DNA of 64,000 nt. Origin: Fusibacillus kribbianus. Its GTDB lineage: Bacteria > Bacillota > Clostridia > Lachnospirales > Lachnospiraceae. Positions 7,868 to 16,735 of the stretch are shown here, one piece after another; the first letter of the stretch is position 1, and each line of letters opens with the position of its first letter. The notes under the pieces are model-generated. The model saw only the letters and a list, made by a program, of their open reading frames with translations, did no database searches and was not told the DNA's origin. Location: positions 39,473-103,472 of the forward strand of contig NZ_JASGBQ010000006.1 in the NCBI RefSeq assembly GCF_030053595.1, read 5' to 3'. A program made the position numbers and the translations under genes.

Positions 7868-10800
7868 ATGAAAAAACGGTTTTTAGGTATTCTGCTGTGC
7901 CTCTGCATGGTGCTGTCCCTTATGCCGGCAACGGTATTTGCTGAGGAGACAATGTATGATCTTTGGATCGGAAGCGAGAGGTTCACGTCCGGCAAAAAAA
8001 CCATATCTGTCGGCGGCGGCACGGCCACCTTCGATCCCGACAATTCGAAATTAACGCTGAACAATATCACTCTGACTTATAATGCAGAAAGTATGTCTGC
8101 GATTCAAAGCGATATCTCAGATATTCAGATCGAACTTATCGGGACGAATACCATTAACATAGCCCGTGACGGAATGGCCGGCATCTGGCTGGACAGCAGC
8201 AGTAAGGCGACGATTACGGGAACCTCCGGAAGCAAGCTGATCATCAACTCCAGCGGTAAAGAAAATGTGGGCATTACCACGAGTTCGGGCGTTAGTCTGA
8301 CGATGAATAACACGAACCTGACAGTCAATGACAATACGACGACCGCAACCGCAAAGGGATATATGGTTGGTCTCAAGCTGGGCGGTGATTTGACGATGAC
8401 CGGCGGCAGCTATACAGCGGTCGGCGTCCAGAACGGTATTGAAATGTACACGAATTGCGCCGCAAATCTGTCCGGTGTGAGCTTCAATATCTCGTGTACG
8501 CCCCGCCAGAGCTTTAACAGCACCATCCCCAATGAGATGTCGATCGGTTTGTGTCTGGCGCCGCTTTCGACAGGCAGACAGAACGTGATCACAAACTGTT
8601 CGGGAAGTATTTCCGCTCACTATCCTTTGTATACAGACGGTTTGACCGCGCTGAATACCAGTAATAATCTCACACTGACGACGGACAATTATGACGCAGT
8701 ATATGCAAATGCCGATCTGACGGTTTCCGGCGGTATACTGAATCTTACCTCAACGGGTTCCTCCGGCAGCGGATTCAGCGTTTTGAAAAGCAGCAGGCTG
8801 GTATTTGATGGGGCTCCCAATGTGACCGTGAATGTGGGCTATGTGGCTGTTTACCTGGTCGGCGATACTGCGTCTGCAAAGATCAACAGCGGTACGCTGA
8901 ATACGACAGCCAGGGCGGGTGTGCTTCTCAGCAAAGCCGGCAATACCTTTACCCTTGCAGGCGGCACGCTGGAGATGACGCCGAAGGCCGGCGAATCTCC
9001 GTCCCTCGGTATCCAAAGCTATGGTACGGTCAGCATTGAGGGCGGCAGCCTGAAAACCGCGGCAGGGATGTATAGCGCCATCCAAAACGTCGGTACAAAA
9101 CCGTTCAGTTTTTCCGGCGGTACGCATACACTGAGCAACAGCGCCGGCACCGGCTCCGGCTACCTGGATACCGCGGATGGCACCTTAAACATCAGCGGAA
9201 CCGCTGATGTGACATTCGACGGCTGGAGCGACGGCATGGATGTGCATGGAGCGCTGAATCTCAGTGGAGGCAAACTGACTGTCAGCAACGCCCAATACGG
9301 CATCGATACATACGGGACGCTGAACCTGACCGGAGGCACGCTGAACACCAGCGGTACGCTGGTCGGTGTTTTGACAGAAGACGGCGGCCTGGTCAAATTC
9401 GCCGGAACCGACGCGACTCTCGCAGGGGAAACAGCGGGCTGGGCGAAAACAAGTGGTACCGGCGCCTATAGTGTCACGGGCGGCAAAGTGGTTTTCAAAG
9501 GCGGCAGCTACGCAGCCGGCACCATCTATTCCTCCCTTGCTGCAGGCTACAGTGTCTATGCCGGCACCAGCGAAAGCGACGCGACGCGGATCGTCTCTCC
9601 CTCGGGTGCTACCTTTGTGAATAATAAATATGTTCGAATAGAAGCCAACGTAGCGGTTACGGGCGTCACCATCGACGAAACGCTTTCGGTTATTACCGGT
9701 GAAACTAAAACTCCCTCTTACACCGTTACCCCCGCCAACGCCACGAATAAAGCAGTTTCGTTTACATCCAGCGATCCAACCGTTGCCACTGTAAACGCGG
9801 CAACCGGTGAAGTCACCGGTGTTAAGAAAGGTACTGCCACGATCACTATAACAACGGAGGAAGGAAACTTCACCGATACCTGTACGGTAACGGTGTCCTG
9901 CGGACACACGAACAAGACTGATATTTCCGAAAAGCCTTCTACCTGTAAAGAACAGGGCTGGGATGCCTATTCCGTGTGCGACGACTGCGGACAGCTCTTA
10001 GACAAGGACGGCAATGAGATCAGCGCCATTCCTTATCTTCCCCTTGCGGAACACACCGAGTCCGGCTGGCAGGGCGATGCGGAAGGTCATTGGAAAGTCT
10101 GTACAATATGCGGCGCGATCACTACTGCGAAGGAAGAACATGTTCCGGATCATGAAGGAAATGCCACTGAGGAATACGCCATCAAGTGCAAGGAGTGCGG
10201 CTGGGAAATGGAAGCGCAGCTTGGCCATACCCACAGCCTGAGCAAGGTTGAAGCAACAACGCCTACCTGCACAGAGGACGGCAACATCGAATACTATAAG
10301 TGCTCCGTCTGCGGCAAGCTGTTTGCAGATGCCGACGCTGAATCTGAAATCAAGGAGGCCGACGTCGTTGTTAAAACGGACGGTCACCAATACGAATGGA
10401 TCGTGGACAAGGAAGCTACGGAAACCGAGGCGGGTTCCAAACACGAGGAGTGCAAGGTCTGCCACGATGCGAAGGATCCTGTTGAAATACCGCCTGTCGG
10501 AACACAGACCGAAAAGCTGCAGAACCTGCTGAACGCCGGCGGCAAAGTGACACTGGATCAGGACTATATCCTCAGCAAGACGCTGGAGATTTCCAAAGAC
10601 GTCACCCTTGATCTCAACGGTCATGTCATCAAGATGACCGGCAGCGGCAGTGTGCTTCAGATCAACTTCAAAAAAAGCCTGACTTTGGAAGACAGCAACA
10701 CGACCGCAGCACACTCTGGGCTGCCTGACGGCGGTGTGATAACCGGCGGCAATGCCTCAATAGGCGGCGGCTTATATATCGCCCACTCTGGCAGCTTTAC

Positions 10801-13243
10801 CATGAACGGCGGCACCATATATAACTGCGCCTCCTCAATAGGCGGCGGCGTGTACTGCGATGCCTATTCCAACTTTACCATGAACGGCGGCACCATAGAT
10901 AACTGTACTGCCACGTCCAACGGCGGCGGCGTGGCTATCATGGAGAAGAATAGTCTGTTTACCATGAACGACGGCGCCATCCGGAACTGCAGCGGCGGCG
11001 GTGTGTATGGCGGGACTGGCAGCACCTTTACCATGGAAGGCGGCATCATTGAGGGCTGTACTTCCGGAAACAAGCAGGCAAACGGTATCATGGTCGGCAA
11101 GGTCATGAACGCCAACGGCGGTATAGTCAAAGATACTGTGGCTGGCGGCACGATCGAGAGCACAAGCTCCGATGGCGGCACCAGATTCTACGGCGCGGTT
11201 TTCAATTCCGGTACCATCAACGGCGGTATCTACTACGACAAGCTCCTGAATTTTTACGGCACGATCAACGGCGGTATTTTCTACAGAGGAATTGTGAATA
11301 AAAACGGTACGATCAACGGTACGTATTACACCGTCAGCTTTGATCTGAACGGCGGAAGCGGTTCCGTCACGTCCCAGTTGTTTGTCAATATCAGTACGGG
11401 AACGGCACTGCAGCCCGATGATCCCACATGGTACGAGCATGCCTTCGCCGGTTGGTACAACGGTGATACCAAATATGATTTTACTGAAGCTGTTACGGGG
11501 GATATCATGCTGAAAGCGAAATGGATCTCCGGCAACGTTTCCTCCGAGGCCGGGCTGCAAGAAGCTCTGGACGCAGGAATTACCTCTCTCAGGCTGAGCG
11601 GCGATATTCAGCTTGCAACCCCCCTCGACCTGAGTGACAAGAGCCTGACTCTGGACCTTAACGGCCATACACTTGCAGGCAATATCAAGCTGTCTGATAC
11701 TTCTGCGGATCCGGATTCCATACTGACCCTGGTCGACAGCAATCCCGCCGGAGGCGGTGTGCTGGACGGCAGTATCGAACTGACCGGAGAAAGCGGCAGC
11801 GTAAGCCGCCTCTACGCCAACGGTGGTACGGTAACGGGAATGGTATCCATGACCGGAAATGCCGGCGGCATTTTCTGTACGAGCGGTACCCCTACGGTCT
11901 TCAAGGGCTATGCCGGCGATCTTGGCGAGATCCATGGCGGTATCTTCTACGGCGGTATTCAGAAGAACAGCATCAGGGAAAACAGCGTGACCTTCCTGAA
12001 GGACGACCAGGCCTACGCCATTGAGGTCGTGGCAGCCGGAAGCAAAGTGGCCGCGCCCATCGAACCGTCCGTGCCGGAGGGGATGAAGTTCACCGGCTGG
12101 TACACGGACGATGCGTTCACTGAACAGTATGAATTAGGCGCCGACCTGCACGAGAGCATCACCCTCTACGCAGGCATCATGCCGATCACCTACACCATAA
12201 CCTATGATCCCGGCGAATACGGCGAGGGCGACGTCAAGACGGACGTCAAAGTCCACGGCGTGGATCTCACCCTGCCCGGCGAGACCTTCACCCGCGAGGG
12301 CTACGTCCAGACCGGGTGGTCGTATACAGACGGCGGCGATCTGGCCTTTGAGCCTGGCGAAAATTATTCCATGGACGAGGCTGTGACCCTGTATCCTGTG
12401 TGGGATGAGATCGTTACCCTGACTGTGGACTTCACCACTTCGGTGACCCTGGGCGATAACGGCGTTCCCGGAGAGACTGTGTTTACGCTGGAGATCATGG
12501 ATGCCAACGCGGGCGAGGAGACCTACGCGGACGTGACCGTCTCCGGTTCCGTCGCCACCAACGGTGCGGGCAGCTATGAAGGCGTCATGACCTTCACCGG
12601 CCCCTTTGGGCAGCTTAAGAAGATGCTCTGCGAGGGCGCGTTTGTGCAGCAGGTGGACGCAGGTGAGGAAGGCTGGACCTATGACGATACGGTTTGGGGT
12701 CTGTGTCTGGAGGAAAATATAATTGCTTTGTTATCTCTGGAAGATGTGCCGGAATATATCCTGAACATCTACCCGACGATCTGCGAGGAAACGGATGACG
12801 GTACAGCATACTATCATCTGGATCAGAACGCTGAGCCACTGGATGAGATGAGCTTTGTAAATGTCTACACCGCCCACGTCCACGACTACACCCAGAAGCA
12901 CGACGAGACCGACCACTGGGATGAGTGCGGCTGCAACGATGTGCAGAACAAGGAAGCCCACAAGTACGGAGACTGGAAGGTAACGAAGGAAGCCACCGAG
13001 ACGGCCAGGGGCGAAAAGGAGCACACCTGCACGGTCTGCGGCTATACGGAGACGGCAGAGATCACAAAGCTTCCCGCCGCGGATACGCCCAAGCCGACGG
13101 AAAGTAATCCAGACACTGGGGCAGCGAAAAGCCCGCAGACCGGTGACAACAGCATGATGTGGATTTGGTTTGTTCTGCTGTTTGTATCCGGAACAGGGAT
13201 TGCCGAAGCAGCTGTTTACAGCAAAAGAAAAAAGGCTGAATAA
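7868..13243 (+). CDS. Large cell-wall-anchored beta-helix/Ig-like/pilin-domain surface protein
   Basis: 1,791-residue secreted modular protein. A signal peptide ends near PATVFAEE. Residues ~30-590 are repetitive Thr/Ser/Gly-rich beta-helix (pectate-lyase-like) turns, and ~594-676 is a BIG2-type Ig-like domain (KGTATITIT). ~680-877 holds modules with CxxCG pairs, and ~880-1154 is a second beta-helix of repeated GGT/MNGG turns. Listeria-Bacteroides (flg_new-like) repeats ending in KAKW and YPVW lie at ~1156-1217 and ~1380-1517. ~1518-1671 resembles a pilin isopeptide-type domain ending FVNVYT. A CxxCG module, then SPQTGD at 1755, a hydrophobic segment and KRKKAE form the sortase signal. The function is probably adhesion or binding of host or polysaccharide material. 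ATG 7868 follows AAGGAGAGG; an ATG at 7862 is also possible. Confidence 0.85.
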   Translation: MKKRFLGILLCLCMVLSLMPATVFAEETMYDLWIGSERFTSGKKTISVGGGTATFDPDNSKLTLNNITLTYNAESMSAIQSDISDIQIELIGTNTINIARDGMAGIWLDSSSKATITGTSGSKLIINSSGKENVGITTSSGVSLTMNNTNLTVNDNTTTATAKGYMVGLKLGGDLTMTGGSYTAVGVQNGIEMYTNCAANLSGVSFNISCTPRQSFNSTIPNEMSIGLCLAPLSTGRQNVITNCSGSISAHYPLYTDGLTALNTSNNLTLTTDNYDAVYANADLTVSGGILNLTSTGSSGSGFSVLKSSRLVFDGAPNVTVNVGYVAVYLVGDTASAKINSGTLNTTARAGVLLSKAGNTFTLAGGTLEMTPKAGESPSLGIQSYGTVSIEGGSLKTAAGMYSAIQNVGTKPFSFSGGTHTLSNSAGTGSGYLDTADGTLNISGTADVTFDGWSDGMDVHGALNLSGGKLTVSNAQYGIDTYGTLNLTGGTLNTSGTLVGVLTEDGGLVKFAGTDATLAGETAGWAKTSGTGAYSVTGGKVVFKGGSYAAGTIYSSLAAGYSVYAGTSESDATRIVSPSGATFVNNKYVRIEANVAVTGVTIDETLSVITGETKTPSYTVTPANATNKAVSFTSSDPTVATVNAATGEVTGVKKGTATITITTEEGNFTDTCTVTVSCGHTNKTDISEKPSTCKEQGWDAYSVCDDCGQLLDKDGNEISAIPYLPLAEHTESGWQGDAEGHWKVCTICGAITTAKEEHVPDHEGNATEEYAIKCKECGWEMEAQLGHTHSLSKVEATTPTCTEDGNIEYYKCSVCGKLFADADAESEIKEADVVVKTDGHQYEWIVDKEATETEAGSKHEECKVCHDAKDPVEIPPVGTQTEKLQNLLNAGGKVTLDQDYILSKTLEISKDVTLDLNGHVIKMTGSGSVLQINFKKSLTLEDSNTTAAHSGLPDGGVITGGNASIGGGLYIAHSGSFTMNGGTIYNCASSIGGGVYCDAYSNFTMNGGTIDNCTATSNGGGVAIMEKNSLFTMNDGAIRNCSGGGVYGGTGSTFTMEGGIIEGCTSGNKQANGIMVGKVMNANGGIVKDTVAGGTIESTSSDGGTRFYGAVFNSGTINGGIYYDKLLNFYGTINGGIFYRGIVNKNGTINGTYYTVSFDLNGGSGSVTSQLFVNISTGTALQPDDPTWYEHAFAGWYNGDTKYDFTEAVTGDIMLKAKWISGNVSSEAGLQEALDAGITSLRLSGDIQLATPLDLSDKSLTLDLNGHTLAGNIKLSDTSADPDSILTLVDSNPAGGGVLDGSIELTGESGSVSRLYANGGTVTGMVSMTGNAGGIFCTSGTPTVFKGYAGDLGEIHGGIFYGGIQKNSIRENSVTFLKDDQAYAIEVVAAGSKVAAPIEPSVPEGMKFTGWYTDDAFTEQYELGADLHESITLYAGIMPITYTITYDPGEYGEGDVKTDVKVHGVDLTLPGETFTREGYVQTGWSYTDGGDLAFEPGENYSMDEAVTLYPVWDEIVTLTVDFTTSVTLGDNGVPGETVFTLEIMDANAGEETYADVTVSGSVATNGAGSYEGVMTFTGPFGQLKKMLCEGAFVQQVDAGEEGWTYDDTVWGLCLEENIIALLSLEDVPEYILNIYPTICEETDDGTAYYHLDQNAEPLDEMSFVNVYTAHVHDYTQKHDETDHWDECGCNDVQNKEAHKYGDWKVTKEATETARGEKEHTCTVCGYTETAEITKLPAADTPKPTESNPDTGAAKSPQTGDNSMMWIWFVLLFVSGTGIAEAAVYSKRKKAE

Positions 13244-13345
13244 AACATAAATGCGAATATTTGCAGAACATTGCGGCTGTATCCGTCTGGGTATGGCCGC
13301 TTCATTTTGAAGTCAATCTTTAATTTGAGAGAAGGATGTGTGTAT

Positions 13346-13612
13346 ATGAACAAGAAAATTACAATTCGCCCGGAAGAACATAAAGATTATAAGAGTATTG
13401 TTTCTCTGATTTTGCGTTCGTTTCAGGAAGGGACAGATTATTCTGATGGAAGCGATATTATTGCATTGGTAGAGGAAATCAGAGATTCAAAATATAATAA
13501 AGTCGGATTTCAAACATCATCAGAGTACAATATTTTTCCGACGAGTGGAAGGCCAATGGAAGAACCGCGATGCATGATGTGTCAGGAAACGTATGAAGGA
13601 GAGAGACAATGA
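13346..13612 (+). pseudogene. GNAT acetyltransferase with internal deletion
   Basis: 88-codon frame. Its first ~50 residues (ITIRPEEHKDYKSIVSLI, then RSFQEGTDYSDGSD) look like the N-terminus of a YhbS-type GNAT acetyltransferase. The last ~35 (GFQTSSEYNIFP and the MMCQETYEGE end) look like its C-terminus. The middle ~70-80 residues, which hold the acetyl-CoA binding motif A, are missing, with the join near codon 51-53 (about 13499). The reading frame is kept. The product is unlikely to bind acetyl-CoA, so it is called a pseudogene. It has a good leader (GAGAAGGA) and its own terminator, so it may still be expressed. Confidence 0.65.
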
Positions 13613-13624
13613 AAAATATGTAAG

Positions 13625-13661
13625 CCGCCGTTTATAGCTGATACCATAGCGGCGGTTTTTT
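13625..13661 (+). terminator. Intrinsic terminator after the GNAT remnant
   Basis: CCGCCG (13625-13630) pairs with CGGCGG (13650-13655), and inner TAT/ATA pairing extends the stem; TTTTTT follows. Confidence 0.75.
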
Positions 13662-13708
13662 GATGTCTGAGTTACCTCATTCTCTCAAAGGATTTTCTGA
13701 AAAACCTC

Positions 13709-13739
13709 TTGACTCTCACGTTACGTTATAGTGTATCAT
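13709..13739 (+). promoter_or_regulatory. MerR-type promoter with 19-bp spacer
   Basis: TTGACT (13709-13714) and TATCAT (13734-13739) are 19 bp apart instead of 17. The spacer holds a partly palindromic CTCACGTTACGT block. An overlong spacer with a dyad is the hallmark of promoters activated by DNA distortion by MerR proteins. The MerR gene starts 46 bp downstream, so it probably activates itself. Confidence 0.75.
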
Positions 13740-13785
13740 AAGACTATGTTCGGACATGAGAAAACAAAACGGAGGATTTGGGGCA

Positions 13786-14514
13786 ATGAAGATCAGCGAC
13801 GTGGCAAAGCTGACAGGTGTTACTGTCCGCACTCTGCATTATTATGACGAGATCGGTCTGCTGAAACCCGGTGAAGTCACAGAAGCAGGCTATCGGGTTT
13901 ATAACGACATGGATCTGGATGTTTTGCAGCAGATTTTGTTTTTCCGGGAGCTTGACTTTCCATTGGAAGATATCAGAAAAATCATGCAGAATCCCGATTA
14001 TGAGAAAGACAGTGCTTTGCGAAAGCAAAAAGAACTCCTTCTGCAAAAGCGAAGCAGGCTCGACAGCCTGATAACCCTTGTGGATAAGACCCTGAAAGGA
14101 GAACAAGATATGAGTTTCCGGCAATTTGATACGACAGAGTTTGAAGAAACGAAAAAGAAATACGCCGAAGAAGCGAAGGAGCGCTGGGGCGATACGGCTG
14201 CCTACGCCGAGTATGAAAAAAAGGCGGACCGTTACAGAGACGCACAGAAAAAAATGATGGATGGTGAGGGGGCAGGGATTCTGAGTGAGTTTAGCAGGAA
14301 TCGTTCCCTTGCCCCGGACAGTGCAGAGGCACAGGCACTTGTGAAAAAGTGGCAGGCATATATCACTTCCAATTACTATACCTGCACGAAAGAAATCCTT
14401 TCCTGCCTCGGCCAGATGTATATCGCCGATGAGCGCTTCACGCAGTACATTGATGGATACGGCGAAGGCACAGCGGCGTTTATGGCGGCGGCGATCGAGA
14501 TTTATTCCCGCTGA
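13786..14514 (+). CDS. MerR family regulator with TipAS-type effector domain
   Basis: 242 residues. The MerR winged-helix domain is at 1-70 (MKISDVAKLTGVTVRTLHYYDE, read as two parts MKISDVAKLTGV and TVRTLHYYDE), and a coiled-coil dimerisation helix runs from about 75 to 115. The C-terminal ~120 residues resemble the TipAS domain, which in Streptomyces TipA binds thiopeptide antibiotics. KERWGDTAAYAEYEKKA and the GYGEGTAAFMAAAIEIY end are typical of TipAS-like regulators. These proteins usually act as drug-responsive activators. GGAGG is 10 nt upstream of ATG 13786. It lies beside a TetR-MFS efflux pair, so the area may be a small xenobiotic-response cluster. The ligand is unknown. Confidence 0.87.
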   Translation: MKISDVAKLTGVTVRTLHYYDEIGLLKPGEVTEAGYRVYNDMDLDVLQQILFFRELDFPLEDIRKIMQNPDYEKDSALRKQKELLLQKRSRLDSLITLVDKTLKGEQDMSFRQFDTTEFEETKKKYAEEAKERWGDTAAYAEYEKKADRYRDAQKKMMDGEGAGILSEFSRNRSLAPDSAEAQALVKKWQAYITSNYYTCTKEILSCLGQMYIADERFTQYIDGYGEGTAAFMAAAIEIYSR

Positions 14515-14522
14515 ACCGTGGC

Positions 14523-14571
14523 TTGACAAAGCGGATGAAAAAATGTATATTGTAACCGACAGATAGTCGGT
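14523..14571 (+). promoter_or_regulatory. tetR promoter with downstream TetR operator
   Basis: TTGACA (14523-14528), a 17-bp spacer and TATATT (14546-14551). ACCGAC-N5-GTCGGT (14555-14571) lies over the expected transcription start. The same 17-bp operator, with one base changed in its centre, precedes the MFS gene (15316-15332). This is direct evidence for autoregulation and joint control. Confidence 0.85.
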
Positions 14572-14600
14572 AATCAGCCTGGCGGTAAAGGAAAAGGGTT

Positions 14601-15257
14601 ATGCGGATCGTAAAGGAAGCGGAAGAAAGAAGAGAAGAGATTCTGGATGCGGCGGAAAAGCTGTTTGCCGCGAAGGGCTTCGATAACACCAGCACCGGCG
14701 ACATCCTGGATGCGGTGGGAATCGCCAGAGGGACGCTCTATTATCACTTCAAGTCGAAGGAGGATATCCTGGACGGCGTCATCCAGCGGGTCACAGAACG
14801 GCTGATGCAGGATGCGGGCCGGATTGTCCGGAAGAGGGAGCTGCCTGTGCTGGAGCGTCTGATAAAGGCGATCATGTCTCTGAACGTGGAGTCAAAGATC
14901 GGCTATGAGATCATGGAGCAGGTACACCGCCCGCAAAATGCGCTGATGCATCAGAAGATGCAGACGATATTGCTGGCGGGGATCAATCCGATCCTGACAG
15001 AGCTGGTGGAAGAAGGAATCCGGCAGGGGATCTTCCATACGCAGTATCCGGAATCGATGGTGGAAATGGCAATCCTCTATGCCAATGTCGCCTTTGACGA
15101 ATTGAATATGGCCGGTCTCAGCACCGAACAGCGGGAGCGGAAGATCTCCGGGTTTATCTACAATCTGGAGAGGCTTATGGGAATGGAGGAAGGGAGCCTT
15201 CAGGAAGCGATCATGGCAATCTTTTGCGGAAGCAGACTTGGAAGCGGCGAAAATTAA
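14601..15257 (+). CDS. TetR/AcrR family transcriptional regulator
   Basis: 218 residues. The N-terminal TetR HTH (RREEILDAAEKLFAAKGF, then GDILDAVGIARGTLYYHFKSK) covers residues 10-60, and an all-helical ligand domain follows. The protein presumably represses itself and the MFS transporter 97 bp downstream through the matching ACCGAC-N5-GTCGGT palindromes before both genes. The start has AAAGGAAAAGGG just upstream of the ATG. The inducing ligand is not predictable from sequence. Confidence 0.9.
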   Translation: MRIVKEAEERREEILDAAEKLFAAKGFDNTSTGDILDAVGIARGTLYYHFKSKEDILDGVIQRVTERLMQDAGRIVRKRELPVLERLIKAIMSLNVESKIGYEIMEQVHRPQNALMHQKMQTILLAGINPILTELVEEGIRQGIFHTQYPESMVEMAILYANVAFDELNMAGLSTEQRERKISGFIYNLERLMGMEEGSLQEAIMAIFCGSRLGSGEN

Positions 15258-15270
15258 GCATATACAAATG

Positions 15271-15308
15271 TAATAGAAAGCACGAAAGCAAGCTTTCTAT
15301 TATATTTT
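15271..15308 (+). terminator. Stem-loop between tetR and the MFS gene
   Basis: An 11-bp perfect inverted repeat (15271-15281 with 15292-15302) is followed by TATTTT. It probably ends the tetR transcript, and its right part overlaps the MFS promoter region. Confidence 0.6.
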
Positions 15309-15315
15309 AATACGA

Positions 15316-15332
15316 ACCGACAGACAGTCGGT
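15316..15332. promoter_or_regulatory. TetR operator before the MFS gene
   Basis: ACCGACAGACAGTCGGT, a 6-5-6 palindrome, matches the operator before tetR in both half-sites. It lies 22 bp upstream of the MFS start codon, just after an AT-rich -10-like stretch (TATATT, 15301-15306). Confidence 0.85.
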
Positions 15333-15354
15333 CTAAAAAGAAAGGAAAAACGAT

Positions 15355-16605
15355 ATGGACAGAAAATATAAATTTCATCGGTTTCTTTTGTTATGGGCAG
15401 GAGAATTGGTATCCTCCGTCGGAAGTGGGCTGACCAGCTTCGGCCTTGGTGTCTATGTGTTCCGGCAGACGGGCAGCGCTGCGGATATGGCGCTGGTGAG
15501 CCTGCTGGCCTTTCTTCCTACTCTGCTTTTAAGCGTTCCGGCAGGCGTGCTGGCCGACCGCTATGACCGACGGATCCTGATGATGGCGGGAGACGGCTTC
15601 TCCGCCCTTGGAATCCTTTATATCTTCTTCTGCATGCAGACAGGCGGCGCCAGCCTGACGCAGATCTGCATCGGTGTGACCGTCAGCTCCGTGTTCTCCT
15701 CCCTTCTGGAGCCGGCCTATCGGGCCACCGTGTCGGACATTCTGGAAAAAGAGGATTATTCCAGAGCCAGCGGCCTTGTCAGTCTGGCCGGCAGTGCCCG
15801 ATACCTGGTCTCGCCGATTCTTGCGGGGATACTGCTGACGGTTTCGGATATCCGGCTGCTGTTGATTCTGGATATGGGGACTTTCTTTTTGACGGTGACC
15901 TGCACCGGCGTGGTGCGGCATGGACTTGAATCGAAAGCGGCAGAGAGCAAAGAAGCGTTTTTCACGCTGCTGAAAGAAGGATGGCAGGCGGTTGCGGAGA
16001 AAAGAGGAGTGCTTCTGCTGATTTTAGTATCCTCCGTTATAACCTGCTTCATGGGCGCGTTTCAGATTCTGGCCGAGCCGATGCTCCTTGCTTTTTCAGA
16101 CAGCGCCACATTGGGGATCTGCGAGACCATCTGCGCCAGCGGGATGCTTTTTTCCAGCCTGTATCTGGGCATTCGGGGCATCCGCAAAGGCTATGTGAAA
16201 ACCTTGTCCCTTTCTCTGATGATTGCCGGCGTGATGATGGTGGGCTTCGGGCTTCGGGAAAACCTGGTTTTGATCTGTGCGTCGGGCTTTGGCTTCTTCG
16301 CCATGCTGCCCTTTGCTAACAACAGCCTGGATTATCTGGTGCGGACCAACATTGCGGAGGAGCTGCAGGGACGGGCCTGGGGACTGATCGGCTTTTTGAG
16401 CCAGATTGGGTATGTGGTCGCCTATAGTCTTTCCGGTCTTTTGGCAGACGGAATGGGCAATCGGCTCCAGACCGGCGTCGGGCGGGGAGCCGCCGCTGTC
16501 ATCATGGTCTCCGGGGCGCTGCTCGGCGTCATCGCGCTGGCAATTTATCCCATAAAAGCAGTACGTGAGCTGGAGAAGGGAACCTCCGGCACCGGCGAAA
16601 GGTAG
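15355..16605 (+). CDS. MFS transporter, drug-efflux type
   Basis: 416-residue major facilitator protein with about 12 membrane segments, of the macrolide-efflux-like (MFS_3/Mef) group. The loop 2-3 signature appears as GVLADRYDRR (~residues 63-72), and the N-terminus LLWAGELVSSVGSGLTSF is typical of that group. It probably exports a toxic compound in exchange for protons. Control by the adjacent TetR protein is supported by the shared operator. The start has AAAGGAAAAACGAT before the ATG. It ends at a terminator at 16667-16700. The substrate is unknown. Confidence 0.87.
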   Translation: MDRKYKFHRFLLLWAGELVSSVGSGLTSFGLGVYVFRQTGSAADMALVSLLAFLPTLLLSVPAGVLADRYDRRILMMAGDGFSALGILYIFFCMQTGGASLTQICIGVTVSSVFSSLLEPAYRATVSDILEKEDYSRASGLVSLAGSARYLVSPILAGILLTVSDIRLLLILDMGTFFLTVTCTGVVRHGLESKAAESKEAFFTLLKEGWQAVAEKRGVLLLILVSSVITCFMGAFQILAEPMLLAFSDSATLGICETICASGMLFSSLYLGIRGIRKGYVKTLSLSLMIAGVMMVGFGLRENLVLICASGFGFFAMLPFANNSLDYLVRTNIAEELQGRAWGLIGFLSQIGYVVAYSLSGLLADGMGNRLQTGVGRGAAAVIMVSGALLGVIALAIYPIKAVRELEKGTSGTGER

Positions 16606-16666
16606 GACTACGGCTGCAGATCCATGCCTTCTTTAAGGCTGCACGATGGATATTCTACCGGTATTC

Positions 16667-16700
16667 GACACTTCAGCATTGCCGTGGAGTGTCTTTTTTT
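16667..16700 (+). terminator. Terminator of the MFS gene
   Basis: GACACT (16667-16672) pairs with AGTGTC (16688-16693), followed by TTTTTTT. The following promoter (16679-16707) overlaps it, so the two functions are packed together. Confidence 0.7.
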
Positions 16701-16707
16701 ATATAAT
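16679..16707 (+). promoter_or_regulatory. Promoter of the HTH-NTPase-CYTH gene
   Basis: TTGCCG (16679-16684), a 17-bp spacer and TATAAT (16702-16707). The -35 lies inside the upstream terminator loop, and the start codon follows 28 bp after the -10. Confidence 0.7.
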
Positions 16708-16735
16708 AGGATTGACGGAAAGAAGGTGGGATTTC

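Noticed and set aside
8000..11400. Short repeated units resembling a repeat array
   Set aside because: The repeats are in frame with the coding sequence, vary in spacing and encode beta-helix turns. There are no constant spacers or repeats as in CRISPR.
10835..11935. 366-codon minus-strand frame inside the beta-helix gene
   Set aside because: The repetitive Gly/Thr codons of the surface protein keep the opposite strand open. There is no start signal or recognisable protein.
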